A stretch of 64,000 nt of DNA, taken from assembly GCA_942490885.1 (NCBI GenBank), contig CALNYT010000002.1:620001-684000 (forward strand), written 5' to 3'. The stretch comes from Oceanirhabdus sp942490885 (GTDB lineage Bacteria; Bacillota; Clostridia; Clostridiales; Clostridiaceae). Of the stretch, positions 45,897 through 53,124 are shown piece by piece (the stretch's first letter is position 1; the number at the start of each line of letters is the position of its first letter). Under the pieces are notes generated by a model, which worked only from the letters and a program-made list of their open reading frames with translations, did no database searches and was not told the origin of the DNA. Made by a program: the position numbers and the translations under genes.

Positions 45897-47102
45897 TTAA
45901 ACAGAAAGGTTATTTGAGTTTTTACTTTTACCTAATTTTTTATTTAAATATATTGCAAAGAAACAAGTTAATCCTAACATAACTACCCCTAAGCCTAAAT
46001 GGAATGTAAATATATCTGTTTTATCTTTAAGAATACCAAAAATAGGATAGAATATGGCTCCAGCTAAGTTAGTTAAAAGGCTAAAGAAAGATAATATTGT
46101 AGCTCTTTTATCAGAAGGAATATTCTTATTTAAGTGTTTCCTAACAGTTGGATGATACAAACCTCTTGCAACTTGTTGAAGCATCATTGGTATAACTCCA
46201 ATCCACCATTTAGATAATCCCATTAGAAGAAAAGATACAACCATTAAAACCGAGAGCAATATTAATGTTTTCCCCTTTGTAGCTTTCATAATTTTGTGTG
46301 CATTTTTTGATACTTGGGCTGCTACGATGTTAAAAAAGAAAAATATTAAACCAAATAGCTTTACAGGTATATTAACACCTTCAAAGTATGGTTGAACCAA
46401 GAAAAATCCAACTCTATAAAAAACAAAGAACATCATAGAATACAAAATTATAGATCTTACTTTTACATGATTCATTACATAAATTCCACTATCCTTAATT
46501 TGTTTTAAGTATTTTTCTCCATACTTCCCTTTTTTGTTCTCAATTGGTGGTTCACTAAGATTCAGCCCAATGATAACTGATATAAAAACAAATACAGCTG
46601 ATATTATAAGAGGCAATTCTTTATTTATCTCGTATAAAAAACTTGCAGCTATACTTCCAACTGCCTGAGCATATAAAAGGTATGATTTTGCCTTTCCTTC
46701 AATTTCTTGAAATCTATTCTCTTGCCCTTCTGCCTTTAAAGAATCATAAATTAAAGCCACATCTGAACCAGATTTGAATGTAGAGCCTATAGAAAAAATA
46801 ATTTCAGCCACTGCAAAGATATAAAAATTATTACCAAATACAAAAATTAATAAACTCACAGCCCATAACAGCGCCCCTAGAAGCATACTTGCTTTTCGTC
46901 CTATCTTATCTGCAACAGCACCAGTAGGTACTTCACAAATCACAACAGTAACAGATGCTATGGAACTTAAAAGCATTATTTCAGCAAAACTTAATCCTTT
47001 GCTAAAAAAGTAAATAGTCATAATTGGACCTAAAATTAAAAGATTAGAAAATAAACTATATGCATAATAAGTGCGAATGTTTTTTCTTGAATTATTTGTC
47101 AT
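45897..47102 (-). CDS. MFS efflux transporter under a ykkC riboswitch
   Basis: This 401-aa protein has 12 membrane segments and the MFS motif in EVPTGAVADKIGRKASMLLG (loop 2-3), typical of drug:H+ antiporters. The ATG at 47102 follows AAGGGGGGGGAG; an in-frame upstream ATG lies inside the terminator of the riboswitch. The leader contains a ykkC-family riboswitch, which suggests that the protein removes guanidine or a related compound. The known guanidine exporters are SMR proteins, so an MFS member would be unusual. Function is inferred from regulation only. Confidence 0.85.
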   Translation of the reverse strand: MTNNSRKNIRTYYAYSLFSNLLILGPIMTIYFFSKGLSFAEIMLLSSIASVTVVICEVPTGAVADKIGRKASMLLGALLWAVSLLIFVFGNNFYIFAVAEIIFSIGSTFKSGSDVALIYDSLKAEGQENRFQEIEGKAKSYLLYAQAVGSIAASFLYEINKELPLIISAVFVFISVIIGLNLSEPPIENKKGKYGEKYLKQIKDSGIYVMNHVKVRSIILYSMMFFVFYRVGFFLVQPYFEGVNIPVKLFGLIFFFFNIVAAQVSKNAHKIMKATKGKTLILLSVLMVVSFLLMGLSKWWIGVIPMMLQQVARGLYHPTVRKHLNKNIPSDKRATILSFFSLLTNLAGAIFYPIFGILKDKTDIFTFHLGLGVVMLGLTCFFAIYLNKKLGKSKNSNNLSV

Positions 47103-47152
47103 TTTACTCCCCCCCCTTTTCCCACAAAAAACAAATAATAAAATATTTCTAA

Positions 47153-47199
47153 AATAAAAGAAACCCAAAGAACGAGTCAGAAGAGACTCGTCCTTCGGG
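47153..47199 (-). terminator. Riboswitch-controlled terminator
   Basis: On the minus strand CCCGAAGGACGAGTC pairs with GACTCGTTCTTTGGG around TCTTCT and runs into TTTCTTTT. Its 5' arm is the CCCGAAGGA end of the ykkC aptamer, so ligand binding would block the terminator (genetic ON switch). Confidence 0.85.
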
Positions 47200-47285
47200 C
47201 TTTTATCCCAAAAGTGTAGTTGTTAAGCAACCTGTACCGCTCGGACCAGACAGAAATTTTCTCGGAACCCTAGGTACACTCTCAA
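47190..47285 (-). ncRNA. ykkC-family riboswitch, probably guanidine-I
   Basis: The minus strand shows the ykkC consensus blocks in order: CTAGGGTTCCGAG (47273-47261), CTGGTCCGAG (47249-47240) and GGGATAAAAGCCCG (47209-47196). These match ykkC subtype 1, the guanidine-I riboswitch; the subtype (guanidine, ppGpp, PRPP or nucleotide) cannot be settled by eye. A terminator overlaps its 3' end and the MFS gene follows. Confidence 0.88.
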
Positions 47286-47302
47286 AAATAATGTTGAGCA
47301 TT

Positions 47303-47331
47303 ATTTTATATTATATGTTTTTTTCTGTCAA
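47303..47331 (-). promoter_or_regulatory. Sigma-A promoter of the riboswitch-MFS transcript
   Basis: On the minus strand TTGACA (47331-47326) and TAAAAT (47308-47303) are separated by 17 bp, placing the start about 10 nt before the riboswitch. Confidence 0.7.
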
Positions 47332-47392
47332 TACTTTTTATTAAATATATTTCATAAAAATGTTGAAGTTTTTAGGGGGAGAAAATAATTTG

Positions 47393-47426
47393 CAAAAAAA
47401 AGCCAAACATTATTAAATGTTTGGCT
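47393..47426 (-). terminator. Orphan minus-strand terminator
   Basis: AGCCAAACAT and ATGTTTGGCT form a 10-bp stem with a 6-nt loop, followed on the minus strand by eight T residues. No annotated minus-strand gene ends here, so it may end an unannotated small RNA between about 47400 and 47500. Confidence 0.6.
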
Positions 47427-47602
47427 TATCTGTTTTTAGGCACAGTACATTATACATCATAACATATTAGAAATTAAAAGTCTAGTATTATTTTCCTGTT
47501 ATTGTATAATATAGTTGTCGACGATACTTAGCATATGCAAATAGAAATAATCGTATTTTAAAACTTATAAAAAAATATAAACTACACTGGGGGGGAACTA
47601 AA

Positions 47603-48028
47603 TTGACAAATTACATTATAGAGAAAAGTACAAGAGAAGAATGTAAGATGGTTAATAATGGGATAATTGAATATAATGCATCTAGAGTTCCTTTTACGCA
47701 AGAACCATCTTTTTTCCCAATTAATAGAGTTATAAAAGGTCTTGATGGAGATATTAGAGCAGGAATAAATAGTTTATTATACTGTTGGAATTGCCTTCAT
47801 ATAGGTGCCTTGTGGGTTAAAGAGGAATTTAGAAAAAATGGGTATGGTTCGGTACTTTTAAATGAAGTTGAGAAAATTGCAAAGGAAAAAGGTTGCAATT
47901 TAATTCATGTAGATACTTTTGATTTCCAAGCAAAAGATTTTTACCTTAAGCATGGATATGAAGTGTTTGGGGTATTAGATGACTGCCCTTGGGAACATAA
48001 GTATTATTTTATGAAAAAGAATATATAG
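47603..48028 (+). CDS. GNAT-family N-acetyltransferase
   Basis: This 141-aa protein has the GNAT fold with the acetyl-CoA site HIGALWVKEEFRKNGYGSVL (RxxGxG/A-type loop) and C-terminal DTFDFQAKDFYLKHGYEVFG. The TTG start follows GGGGGGG; there is no better ATG. The substrate is unknown. A second GNAT gene lies 52 bp downstream, and the pair may be co-transcribed. Confidence 0.87.
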   Translation: MTNYIIEKSTREECKMVNNGIIEYNASRVPFTQEPSFFPINRVIKGLDGDIRAGINSLLYCWNCLHIGALWVKEEFRKNGYGSVLLNEVEKIAKEKGCNLIHVDTFDFQAKDFYLKHGYEVFGVLDDCPWEHKYYFMKKNI

Positions 48029-48080
48029 TCTAACATATCTGATCATATTGAACAGTTCGTATACAGAGAGGAGAAAGTAA

Positions 48081-48548
48081 ATGAATAAAGAATATAGCAT
48101 TCAGTTTGCGCAAGTTCAAGACATGGATTCTTGGATGAACATGATAGAAATTGTTAAAGAGGAATTTCCAGGGCTAAAGACTTTAGAACAAGTAGAAAGT
48201 TATAGGCAAACAGTAATTAAAAATATTAATAGAGAAACTGCTATTTGTGCAAAGTATCTTGGACAAGTTGTAGGAGTTTTGATTTTTTCTTATAACTCAA
48301 AATGTCTTTCTTGTCTTGCAGTACACACAGAGTATCGAAGAAAAGGAATAGCATCAGCCATGATTAAGAAAATGCTTAAGCTATTTCCAGATGATGTTGA
48401 TATAACTGTTACAACGTATAGAGAAGGGGATACAATGGGAATAGCTCCTAGACCATTATATAGGAAGTTTGGATTTATTGAAGATGAATTGGTAGAGGAG
48501 TTTAATTATCCACATCAAAAATTTATATTGCATAGAAAGGTAATATAA
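48081..48548 (+). CDS. GNAT-family N-acetyltransferase
   Basis: This 155-aa protein shows GNAT motif A, CLAVHTEYRRKGIASAMIKK, and a C-terminal RPLYRKFGFIEDELVEEF. It starts after GAGGAGAAAGTAA. It shares little with the upstream GNAT beyond the fold, so the two are not recent duplicates. The substrate is unknown. Confidence 0.88.
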   Translation: MNKEYSIQFAQVQDMDSWMNMIEIVKEEFPGLKTLEQVESYRQTVIKNINRETAICAKYLGQVVGVLIFSYNSKCLSCLAVHTEYRRKGIASAMIKKMLKLFPDDVDITVTTYREGDTMGIAPRPLYRKFGFIEDELVEEFNYPHQKFILHRKVI

Positions 48549-48621
48549 TTTCTAGTTGTACTTCATTATAAGAAAATGTATTGAGGGTAAGTAGTTACTT
48601 GAGAACAGTAGAAAATAAAAA

Positions 48622-48667
48622 TAATGAACTTAGAAGTAAATTAATTTTCTAAGTTCATTGATTTTTA
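48622..48667. terminator. Terminator between converging GNAT and methyltransferase genes
   Basis: AATGAACTTAGAA pairs with TTCTAAGTTCATT around an 11-nt loop, followed by GATTTTT. Confidence 0.8.
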
Positions 48668-48704
48668 AATCTTATCTTACTTTATTAGCTTGGCTAATAT
48701 TTTG

Positions 48705-49286
48705 CTAATTTAAATCCTTCTTAAGTCCACTTATATAGTACATTTCATCATTGTCAATCATAATATCTACTTCGAAGTATTTACCCATTAATTCAGCTGT
48801 TGCTTTTACAGGTGGAAGTTTATCGTCTTTTACACTTTCGTTTTTACTGTGGATTGCGTTTATCTTTTCTTTACTATCAGAATGTGCAATTACTATTTTC
48901 CCATTTTCATTCATTAGGGAAAATAAGTGATGAAATAGTTTCTGTTTATCTTTAAAGTGTGGATATGCTGAATAAATAAATACATAATCAAAGCCATTTT
49001 CATTATATTTTAGAACATCATTTACAATAAATTCTACTCTGCTGTCATTATATTTTTCTTTTGCAGCCTCAATCATGTTCTCAGAAATATCTATAGCTTT
49101 AATAACTTTTGGTGATTTATCTAATAGATATTTAACTAAAACTCCAGTGCCAGTGGCTATATCTAAAATTTTAGCGCCTTGTTCTATCTCTGAAAGCTCA
49201 AGTATCTTATTTATTTTATTTGCATCATGTTTACACATTTCGTCCCATTTAGCTGCTACACTGTTAAAAAATTCTCTGTCATTCAT
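48705..49286 (-). CDS. Class I SAM-dependent methyltransferase
   Basis: This 193-aa protein has the SAM-binding motif I AKILDIATGTGVLVKYLL, the acidic loop KAIDISENMIEAA and motif FDYVFIYSAYPHF. It resembles UbiE/COQ5-type small-molecule methyltransferases. Its ATG follows directly after the TAA of the ECF S-component gene, with its GGGAGG ribosome site inside that gene, so the two are translationally coupled. The methyl acceptor is therefore probably the vitamin-like compound imported by the transporter, but which one is unknown. Confidence 0.88.
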   Translation of the reverse strand: MNDREFFNSVAAKWDEMCKHDANKINKILELSEIEQGAKILDIATGTGVLVKYLLDKSPKVIKAIDISENMIEAAKEKYNDSRVEFIVNDVLKYNENGFDYVFIYSAYPHFKDKQKLFHHLFSLMNENGKIVIAHSDSKEKINAIHSKNESVKDDKLPPVKATAELMGKYFEVDIMIDNDEMYYISGLKKDLN

Positions 49287-49823
49287 TTAACTAGAAATCC
49301 TCCCTGTACTTTCATGTTTACTATAGTTATTATATAAACTAACTATTAATGGAATCAATATAAATTGAATAATTATACCCCAAATACAAGTTACAAAAGA
49401 TGCTATTAAAAACCCTTTTAACACAAATGCTTTACCAGTACCAACCATAAGTATATATTTAATTATACCACTTATAAATCTACCTAAAACCATTGAAATA
49501 AATAAAGAAAGATATAGATTAACTTTTTTGTTCTTATAAAAATATCCTCCAACTAAACCATAAGTACCTAATTCAAAAATCATTGCGATTCCTATTGGGA
49601 ATATTGGTGGCATTCCTGTTAGTAATGAGCTCAATAAAGGAGTTACGATTCCTACCATAACACCATATTGAGGTCCTAAAATAAATCCACATAAAAGTAC
49701 GGGTATATGCATAGGTAAAAATACCTGTCCAGGAAGTCCTGTTGCATGAAAAATAAAGGGTAAGATAAGTCCTAATGCAAGAAATAAACTTGCTTTTACA
49801 AGATCACTTGTTTTGAAATTCAT
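49287..49823 (-). CDS. ECF transporter S component, substrate unknown
   Basis: This 178-aa protein has about six membrane helices and the ECF S-component pattern: ALGLILPFIFHATGLPGQVF, PMHIPVLLCGFILGPQYGVM, TGMPPIFPIGIAMIFELGTY, GLVGGYF. It would bind a vitamin or related micronutrient and use the shared EcfAA'T module, which is not in this window. The leader is structured and resembles a riboswitch. It is coupled to a SAM methyltransferase. I cannot identify the substrate from the sequence. Confidence 0.85.
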   Translation of the reverse strand: MNFKTSDLVKASLFLALGLILPFIFHATGLPGQVFLPMHIPVLLCGFILGPQYGVMVGIVTPLLSSLLTGMPPIFPIGIAMIFELGTYGLVGGYFYKNKKVNLYLSLFISMVLGRFISGIIKYILMVGTGKAFVLKGFLIASFVTCIWGIIIQFILIPLIVSLYNNYSKHESTGRISS

Positions 49824-49845
49824 AAATTTTTCCTCCTCTTTAAAA

Positions 49846-49878
49846 ATAAAAAAAGGTAGAGCAAAAATACTCTACCTT
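49846..49878 (-). terminator. Terminator inside the ECF leader
   Basis: On the minus strand AAGGTAGAG pairs with CTCTACCTT across a 7-nt loop and is followed by T residues. Its 5' arm can alternatively pair with the upstream leader, as expected of a riboswitch expression platform. Confidence 0.85.
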
Positions 49879-50010
49879 CGTGGTCGTAATTAAAATTTTA
49901 AATTATAGTAAGGTAATTTATGTAGTTACCTTATTAATTTTAGCTTTAAGTGTTTTGTTTAGCTTAGAACAAAATTTGAATATTTTGTTAAGACCTTCGT
50001 AGTCCACGAA
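49879..50010 (-). ncRNA. Structured leader, candidate riboswitch of unknown class
   Basis: On the minus strand TTCGTGG (50010-50004) can pair with CCACGAA (49883-49877), closing about 130 nt. Inside are hairpins AACAAAAT/ATTTTGTT and AAGGTAA/TTACCTT and the paired segments GGTC...GACC. The direct repeat ACTACGAAGG / ACCACGAAGG flanks the domain, and CTAC in the first copy can pair with GTAG of the terminator. TATAAT of the promoter lies just upstream (50019-50014). I find no match to TPP, THF, cobalamin, preQ1, purine, FMN or T-box consensus. Confidence 0.65.
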
Positions 50011-50170
50011 TTGATTATATCACAAAAATTCGAAAATTAAACAATTTTCGCAGAAATTTAATTTTAGTTATTAACCAAGGATGATTATTACAATGGCTTA
50101 AGGTAATGTTATTGGCTACATTTGTCTCACTAATTTAATTCCTTTCTCTTTTAAAATTTCTTCATAATTT

Positions 50171-50304
50171 ATAATATGATTTAATCACAAAAAGTAGTCC
50201 TAACTAAAATCATATACAATATATACTGCAGATTGAAACGTTCTGACACTATATATTGTATATGAAGTAGGACTAAAATACTTTTTGTGGTTGAATCATA
50301 TTAT
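50171..50304. repeat. 134-bp imperfect inverted-repeat element
   Basis: Left arm ATAATATGATTTAATCACAA, then GTCCTA and CATATACAATATATA; the right arm repeats these in inverse order, ending in GGTTGAATCATATTAT. It is gene-free, hairpin-forming and abuts a TATAGAGATTC-type repeat end (50305-50317). The rest of the interval 50020-50513 holds no gene that I can support. Confidence 0.7.
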
Positions 50305-50513
50305 TAGAATCTCTATAGTGAATCTAGATAACTTAAAATAATCTCATTAAATTTGAATTTCATTTTAGTTCTCCTATTAGCGTGATATTATATACATACA
50401 ATTATAAATACGAGAAAAAATGGAAATGGTTTCAGGGTAATTGGGTGAGGATATTTCTTAGAAAATATAATTATTAAATTTTTGTGAATATTCAAAAAGT
50501 TATATACAATAAG

Positions 50514-50542
50514 TTGACTTTAAAAATATATTAGAGTAGTAT
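50514..50542 (+). promoter_or_regulatory. Promoter of the ABC-F leader
   Basis: TTGACT (50514-50519), 17 bp spacer, TAGTAT (50537-50542). It is the nearest good sigma-A promoter upstream of the two attenuator elements and the ABC-F gene about 800 bp further on. Confidence 0.65.
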
Positions 50543-50575
50543 AAATTGTATAAGACCAAGGTATATAAAGGAGTT

Positions 50576-50826
50576 GGGAGTCTAAAATGTGTTATTATGA
50601 AGTTCTTACAATTGATTTAGTTTAACTACGGGAGAAGTCTGCCCTTTTTTAACTAAATCAAAATAATAAGAATTTCGTAGTAAAGTATAGATATTCTACC
50701 GTGAAATTTAATTTATGCACACCTTAAAAAAGGTTATACGATAACGGTTCCAAAATCTCAGAGGTTTAATGAGTTATGGACATGTATAAGTTATTAATTG
50801 AACTGAATATCTTATAGGACTCTTTT
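50576..50826 (+). promoter_or_regulatory. Attenuator element 1 (interrupted by a repeat)
   Basis: It begins GGGAGTC and carries a small ORF (50587-50625, MCYYEVLTIDLV) after GGGAG. The ORF region GAAGTTCTTA...GATTTAGTT is complementary to AACTAAATC...TAAGAATTTC downstream. The expected closing block GGACTCTTTT (50817-50826) is displaced by a 131-bp repeat. Element 2 is its intact homologue. Confidence 0.65.
50686..50816. repeat. MITE-like repeat, copy 2 (inverted), inserted in attenuator element 1
   Basis: It starts TATAGATATTC and ends GAATATCTTATA. Its inside is the reverse complement of the 5999 and 50934 copies (TGCACACCTTAAAAAAGG, GATAACGGTTCCAAAATC). It lies between the paired arms of element 1 and its closing GGACTCTTTT. 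Confidence 0.8.
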
Positions 50827-50933
50827 CATAGATTTGATATTTTTATTAGAGAAAATATCTATAATTAGAGAAGTAGGAAAGTGGTACTTTACTATCATGT
50901 TTCCTTTTTTTATACGCTTTTTTAAAAGGAACC

Positions 50934-51063
50934 TATAGAGATTCCAAGTTAAAACTAAATTTATACACACTCAAAACTCATAGAACCACTGCGATTTTGA
51001 GCGGTAATCGTATAGCTTTTTCTAAGGTGTGCATAAATAAAGTTTAACTATGGATTCTCTATA
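50934..51063. repeat. MITE-like repeat, copy 3
   Basis: Exactly 130 bp from TATAGAGATTCCA to TGGATTCTCTATA (one mismatch between the ends). Inner blocks ACTCAAAACTCATAGAACC and AAGGTGTGCATAAAT match copies 1 and 2. It lies in the ABC-F leader between the two attenuator elements. Confidence 0.85.
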
Positions 51064-51109
51064 ATGTAATTATTCTTTATAATGATATTAATTTCGATTT
51101 TTATCTTAT

Positions 51110-51236
51110 GAGAGTCTGATCTGTATGATTATGAAATTCTTATTAATGATTTAGGTGAAATGTGTAGAAGTCTACAAATTTGAAACTAAATCAATTTAAT
51201 AAGAATTTTTTTAATACACATTGAGGACTCTTTTTT
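51110..51236 (+). promoter_or_regulatory. Attenuator element 2 upstream of ABC-F gene
   Basis: The outer stem AGAGTC / GACTCT closes the element and is followed by TTTTTT, a terminator layout. Inside, GAAATTCTTATTAA...ATTTAG pairs with CTAAATC...TTAATAAGAATTT. The left arm carries a small ORF (51125-51154, MIMKFLLMI) with a weak ribosome site; MKFL in the same relative place occurs in element 1. A ribosome stalled on this ORF would break the hairpin and allow read-through. Confidence 0.65.
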
Positions 51237-51273
51237 AATTTGTATGGTCTTATACAATACAAATAAAAAATAT

Positions 51274-51320
51274 AACCAAAAGGAAAGAGAGCTTTATTGT
51301 TCTCTTTCCTTTTGGTTTTT
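51274..51320 (+). terminator. Terminator just before the ABC-F gene (attenuator)
   Basis: AACCAAAAGGAAAGAGA pairs with TCTCTTTCCTTTTGGTT around a 10-nt loop, followed by TTT, only 20 bp before the ABC-F start. No gene ends upstream, so it must act as a leader terminator that has to be read through. Confidence 0.88.
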
Positions 51321-51340
51321 AAGATAAGGAGAGATTAAAA

Positions 51341-52963
51341 ATGATATTACAATTAAATAATGTAGGTATTAGTTTTGATGGGGAAGCTTTATTTTCTAAT
51401 ATAAATATAAAGGTTGAAGATAAAGAAAAGATTGGGTTGATTGGTGTTAATGGTGCTGGAAAATCAACTGTTTTAAAAATAATTTCAGGAGAGCTTCCAC
51501 ATGAGGATGGTGAAGTTATTGTAGCAAAGGGTACAAAAGTTGGGTATCTAAAACAGGATAGTGGACTTAATCTAGAAAACAGTATAAAAGAAGAAATATT
51601 AGAAGTATTTAAGGATTTATTGAATATTGAAAAACAATTGAGAAAGTTTGAAGAAGACATGGCTAAACCTGAGGTTTATAATGATCCTTCTAAATTAGAA
51701 AGCATAATGACCTTATATAGTAAAAAGATGGAGTACTTTAATACACATGGAGGATATGATATAGAAACAAAAATCAATTATGTTCTAAATGGGATGGGAT
51801 TCAGAGATTTTCCAGAAGATATGGAGATTTCAAAGTTAAGTGGGGGACAAAAAACAAAGCTTGCTTTAGCAAAAATTCTTTTGCAGGAACCTGAAATACT
51901 ATTACTTGATGAACCAACTAATCATCTTGATTTTGAGGCTTTATCATGGCTTGAAAATCACATTAAAAATTATAAAGGGGCGGTGTTGGTGGTTTCTCAC
52001 GATAGGTATTTCCTTGATTCCCTGGTGGACACTATATATGAAATAGAAAGAGGAAGTTCAAAACGATATACAGGGAATTACTCAAAATATGTTCAGCTTA
52101 AAGCTAAAGCGGAAGAACTTTATGAAAAAGAGTATGAAGAGCAGCAGGAAAAGATTAAAAAACTTCAGACCTTTATAGATAAAAATATAGTAAGAGCAAC
52201 ATCATCAAAGGCAGCTAAGAGTAAACGTAATGCATTAAATAGAATTGAGAGAATTGATAAACCTTTAAAAGATTTAAAGAGAGCAAATATGAAGTTTGAA
52301 CCTAACATCAAGTCTAATAAGGATGTTTTAGAGCTTAGGGAAGCATCAATATCAGTAGGTCCAAAAGAGAATAGAATAGATTTAATTAAAGGCTTGAATA
52401 TTAAATTAACACGAAACGATAAAGTGGCATTAATAGGGGCTAATGGTATAGGGAAATCTACTTTATTAAAAACCTTAATTGGAGACAATGCACTAGAAAA
52501 AGGTTTGCTAAATTGGGGAAGAAATGTTCAGGTGGGATATTATGATCAAGAGCATGAGCGGTTACAGGAAAGTAACACCATTTATGAAGAGATGCGTGAT
52601 GAGTTTCCCAATATAAATGAAACTGAAATGAGAAGAGTTTTAGGGAATTTCTTATTTTCAAAAGATGATGTTTTTAAGAAAATTATAGATTTAAGTGGGG
52701 GAGAGAAAGCCCGTGTTGCACTATCAAAACTAATGCTTAAGAAGGCTAATCTACTAATATTGGATGAACCTACAAACCATTTAGATTTATACAGCAAAGA
52801 AATATTGGAAAAGGCTCTAAGTAAATATGAAGGGACCATAATATTTGTTTCACATGATAGATATTTCATAAATAAAGTAGCTAATCGAGTCATGTTGTTA
52901 AGTGAAAATGGAGTAATAAACTTTGACGGTAACTATGAGGACTTTTTGAGAAATGTAATATAA
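51341..52963 (+). CDS. ABC-F translation factor, YdiF/YkpA type
   Basis: This 540-aa soluble protein has two ABC domains (GVNGAGKST, LSGGQKTKL, LLLDEPTNHLD; GANGIGKST, LSGGEKARV, LILDEPTNHLD) joined by a basic helical linker (about 250-325). It has no membrane segments, and the second domain ends without the C-terminal extension of YdiF. ABC-F proteins bind the ribosomal E site; members either act in housekeeping or release antibiotics (ARE type). The multi-terminator leader with small ORFs is typical of antibiotic-induced ARE genes, which favours a resistance role. It starts after AAGGAGAGATTAAAA. Confidence 0.93.
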   Translation: MILQLNNVGISFDGEALFSNINIKVEDKEKIGLIGVNGAGKSTVLKIISGELPHEDGEVIVAKGTKVGYLKQDSGLNLENSIKEEILEVFKDLLNIEKQLRKFEEDMAKPEVYNDPSKLESIMTLYSKKMEYFNTHGGYDIETKINYVLNGMGFRDFPEDMEISKLSGGQKTKLALAKILLQEPEILLLDEPTNHLDFEALSWLENHIKNYKGAVLVVSHDRYFLDSLVDTIYEIERGSSKRYTGNYSKYVQLKAKAEELYEKEYEEQQEKIKKLQTFIDKNIVRATSSKAAKSKRNALNRIERIDKPLKDLKRANMKFEPNIKSNKDVLELREASISVGPKENRIDLIKGLNIKLTRNDKVALIGANGIGKSTLLKTLIGDNALEKGLLNWGRNVQVGYYDQEHERLQESNTIYEEMRDEFPNINETEMRRVLGNFLFSKDDVFKKIIDLSGGEKARVALSKLMLKKANLLILDEPTNHLDLYSKEILEKALSKYEGTIIFVSHDRYFINKVANRVMLLSENGVINFDGNYEDFLRNVI

Positions 52964-53031
52964 AAAATAACCCCTGGGGAAATAACCCCAGGGGTTTTAA
53001 CCCCTGGGGTTATTTCCCCAGGGGTTATTTT
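52964..53031. repeat. 68-bp GC-rich inverted repeat after ABC-F gene
   Basis: Arms of 33 nt (52964-52996 and 52999-53031) are exactly complementary around TT and carry CCCCTGGGG and CCCCAGGGG twice each. It begins 1 bp after the ABC-F stop codon and ends in TTTT, so it can serve as its terminator. Confidence 0.9.
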
Positions 53032-53124
53032 CCCTCGTTATAAATTATTGACACAATGGGTTTAATTTTATAAACTAGGTATAATATACATTAAAATAAA
53101 TGTAAAATTTTAAGGAGGATTTTG

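Noticed and set aside
49846..50010. T-box leader upstream of the ECF S component
   Set aside because: No AGGGTGGNACCGCG antiterminator motif, no stem I hallmarks and no amino-acid-related gene downstream.
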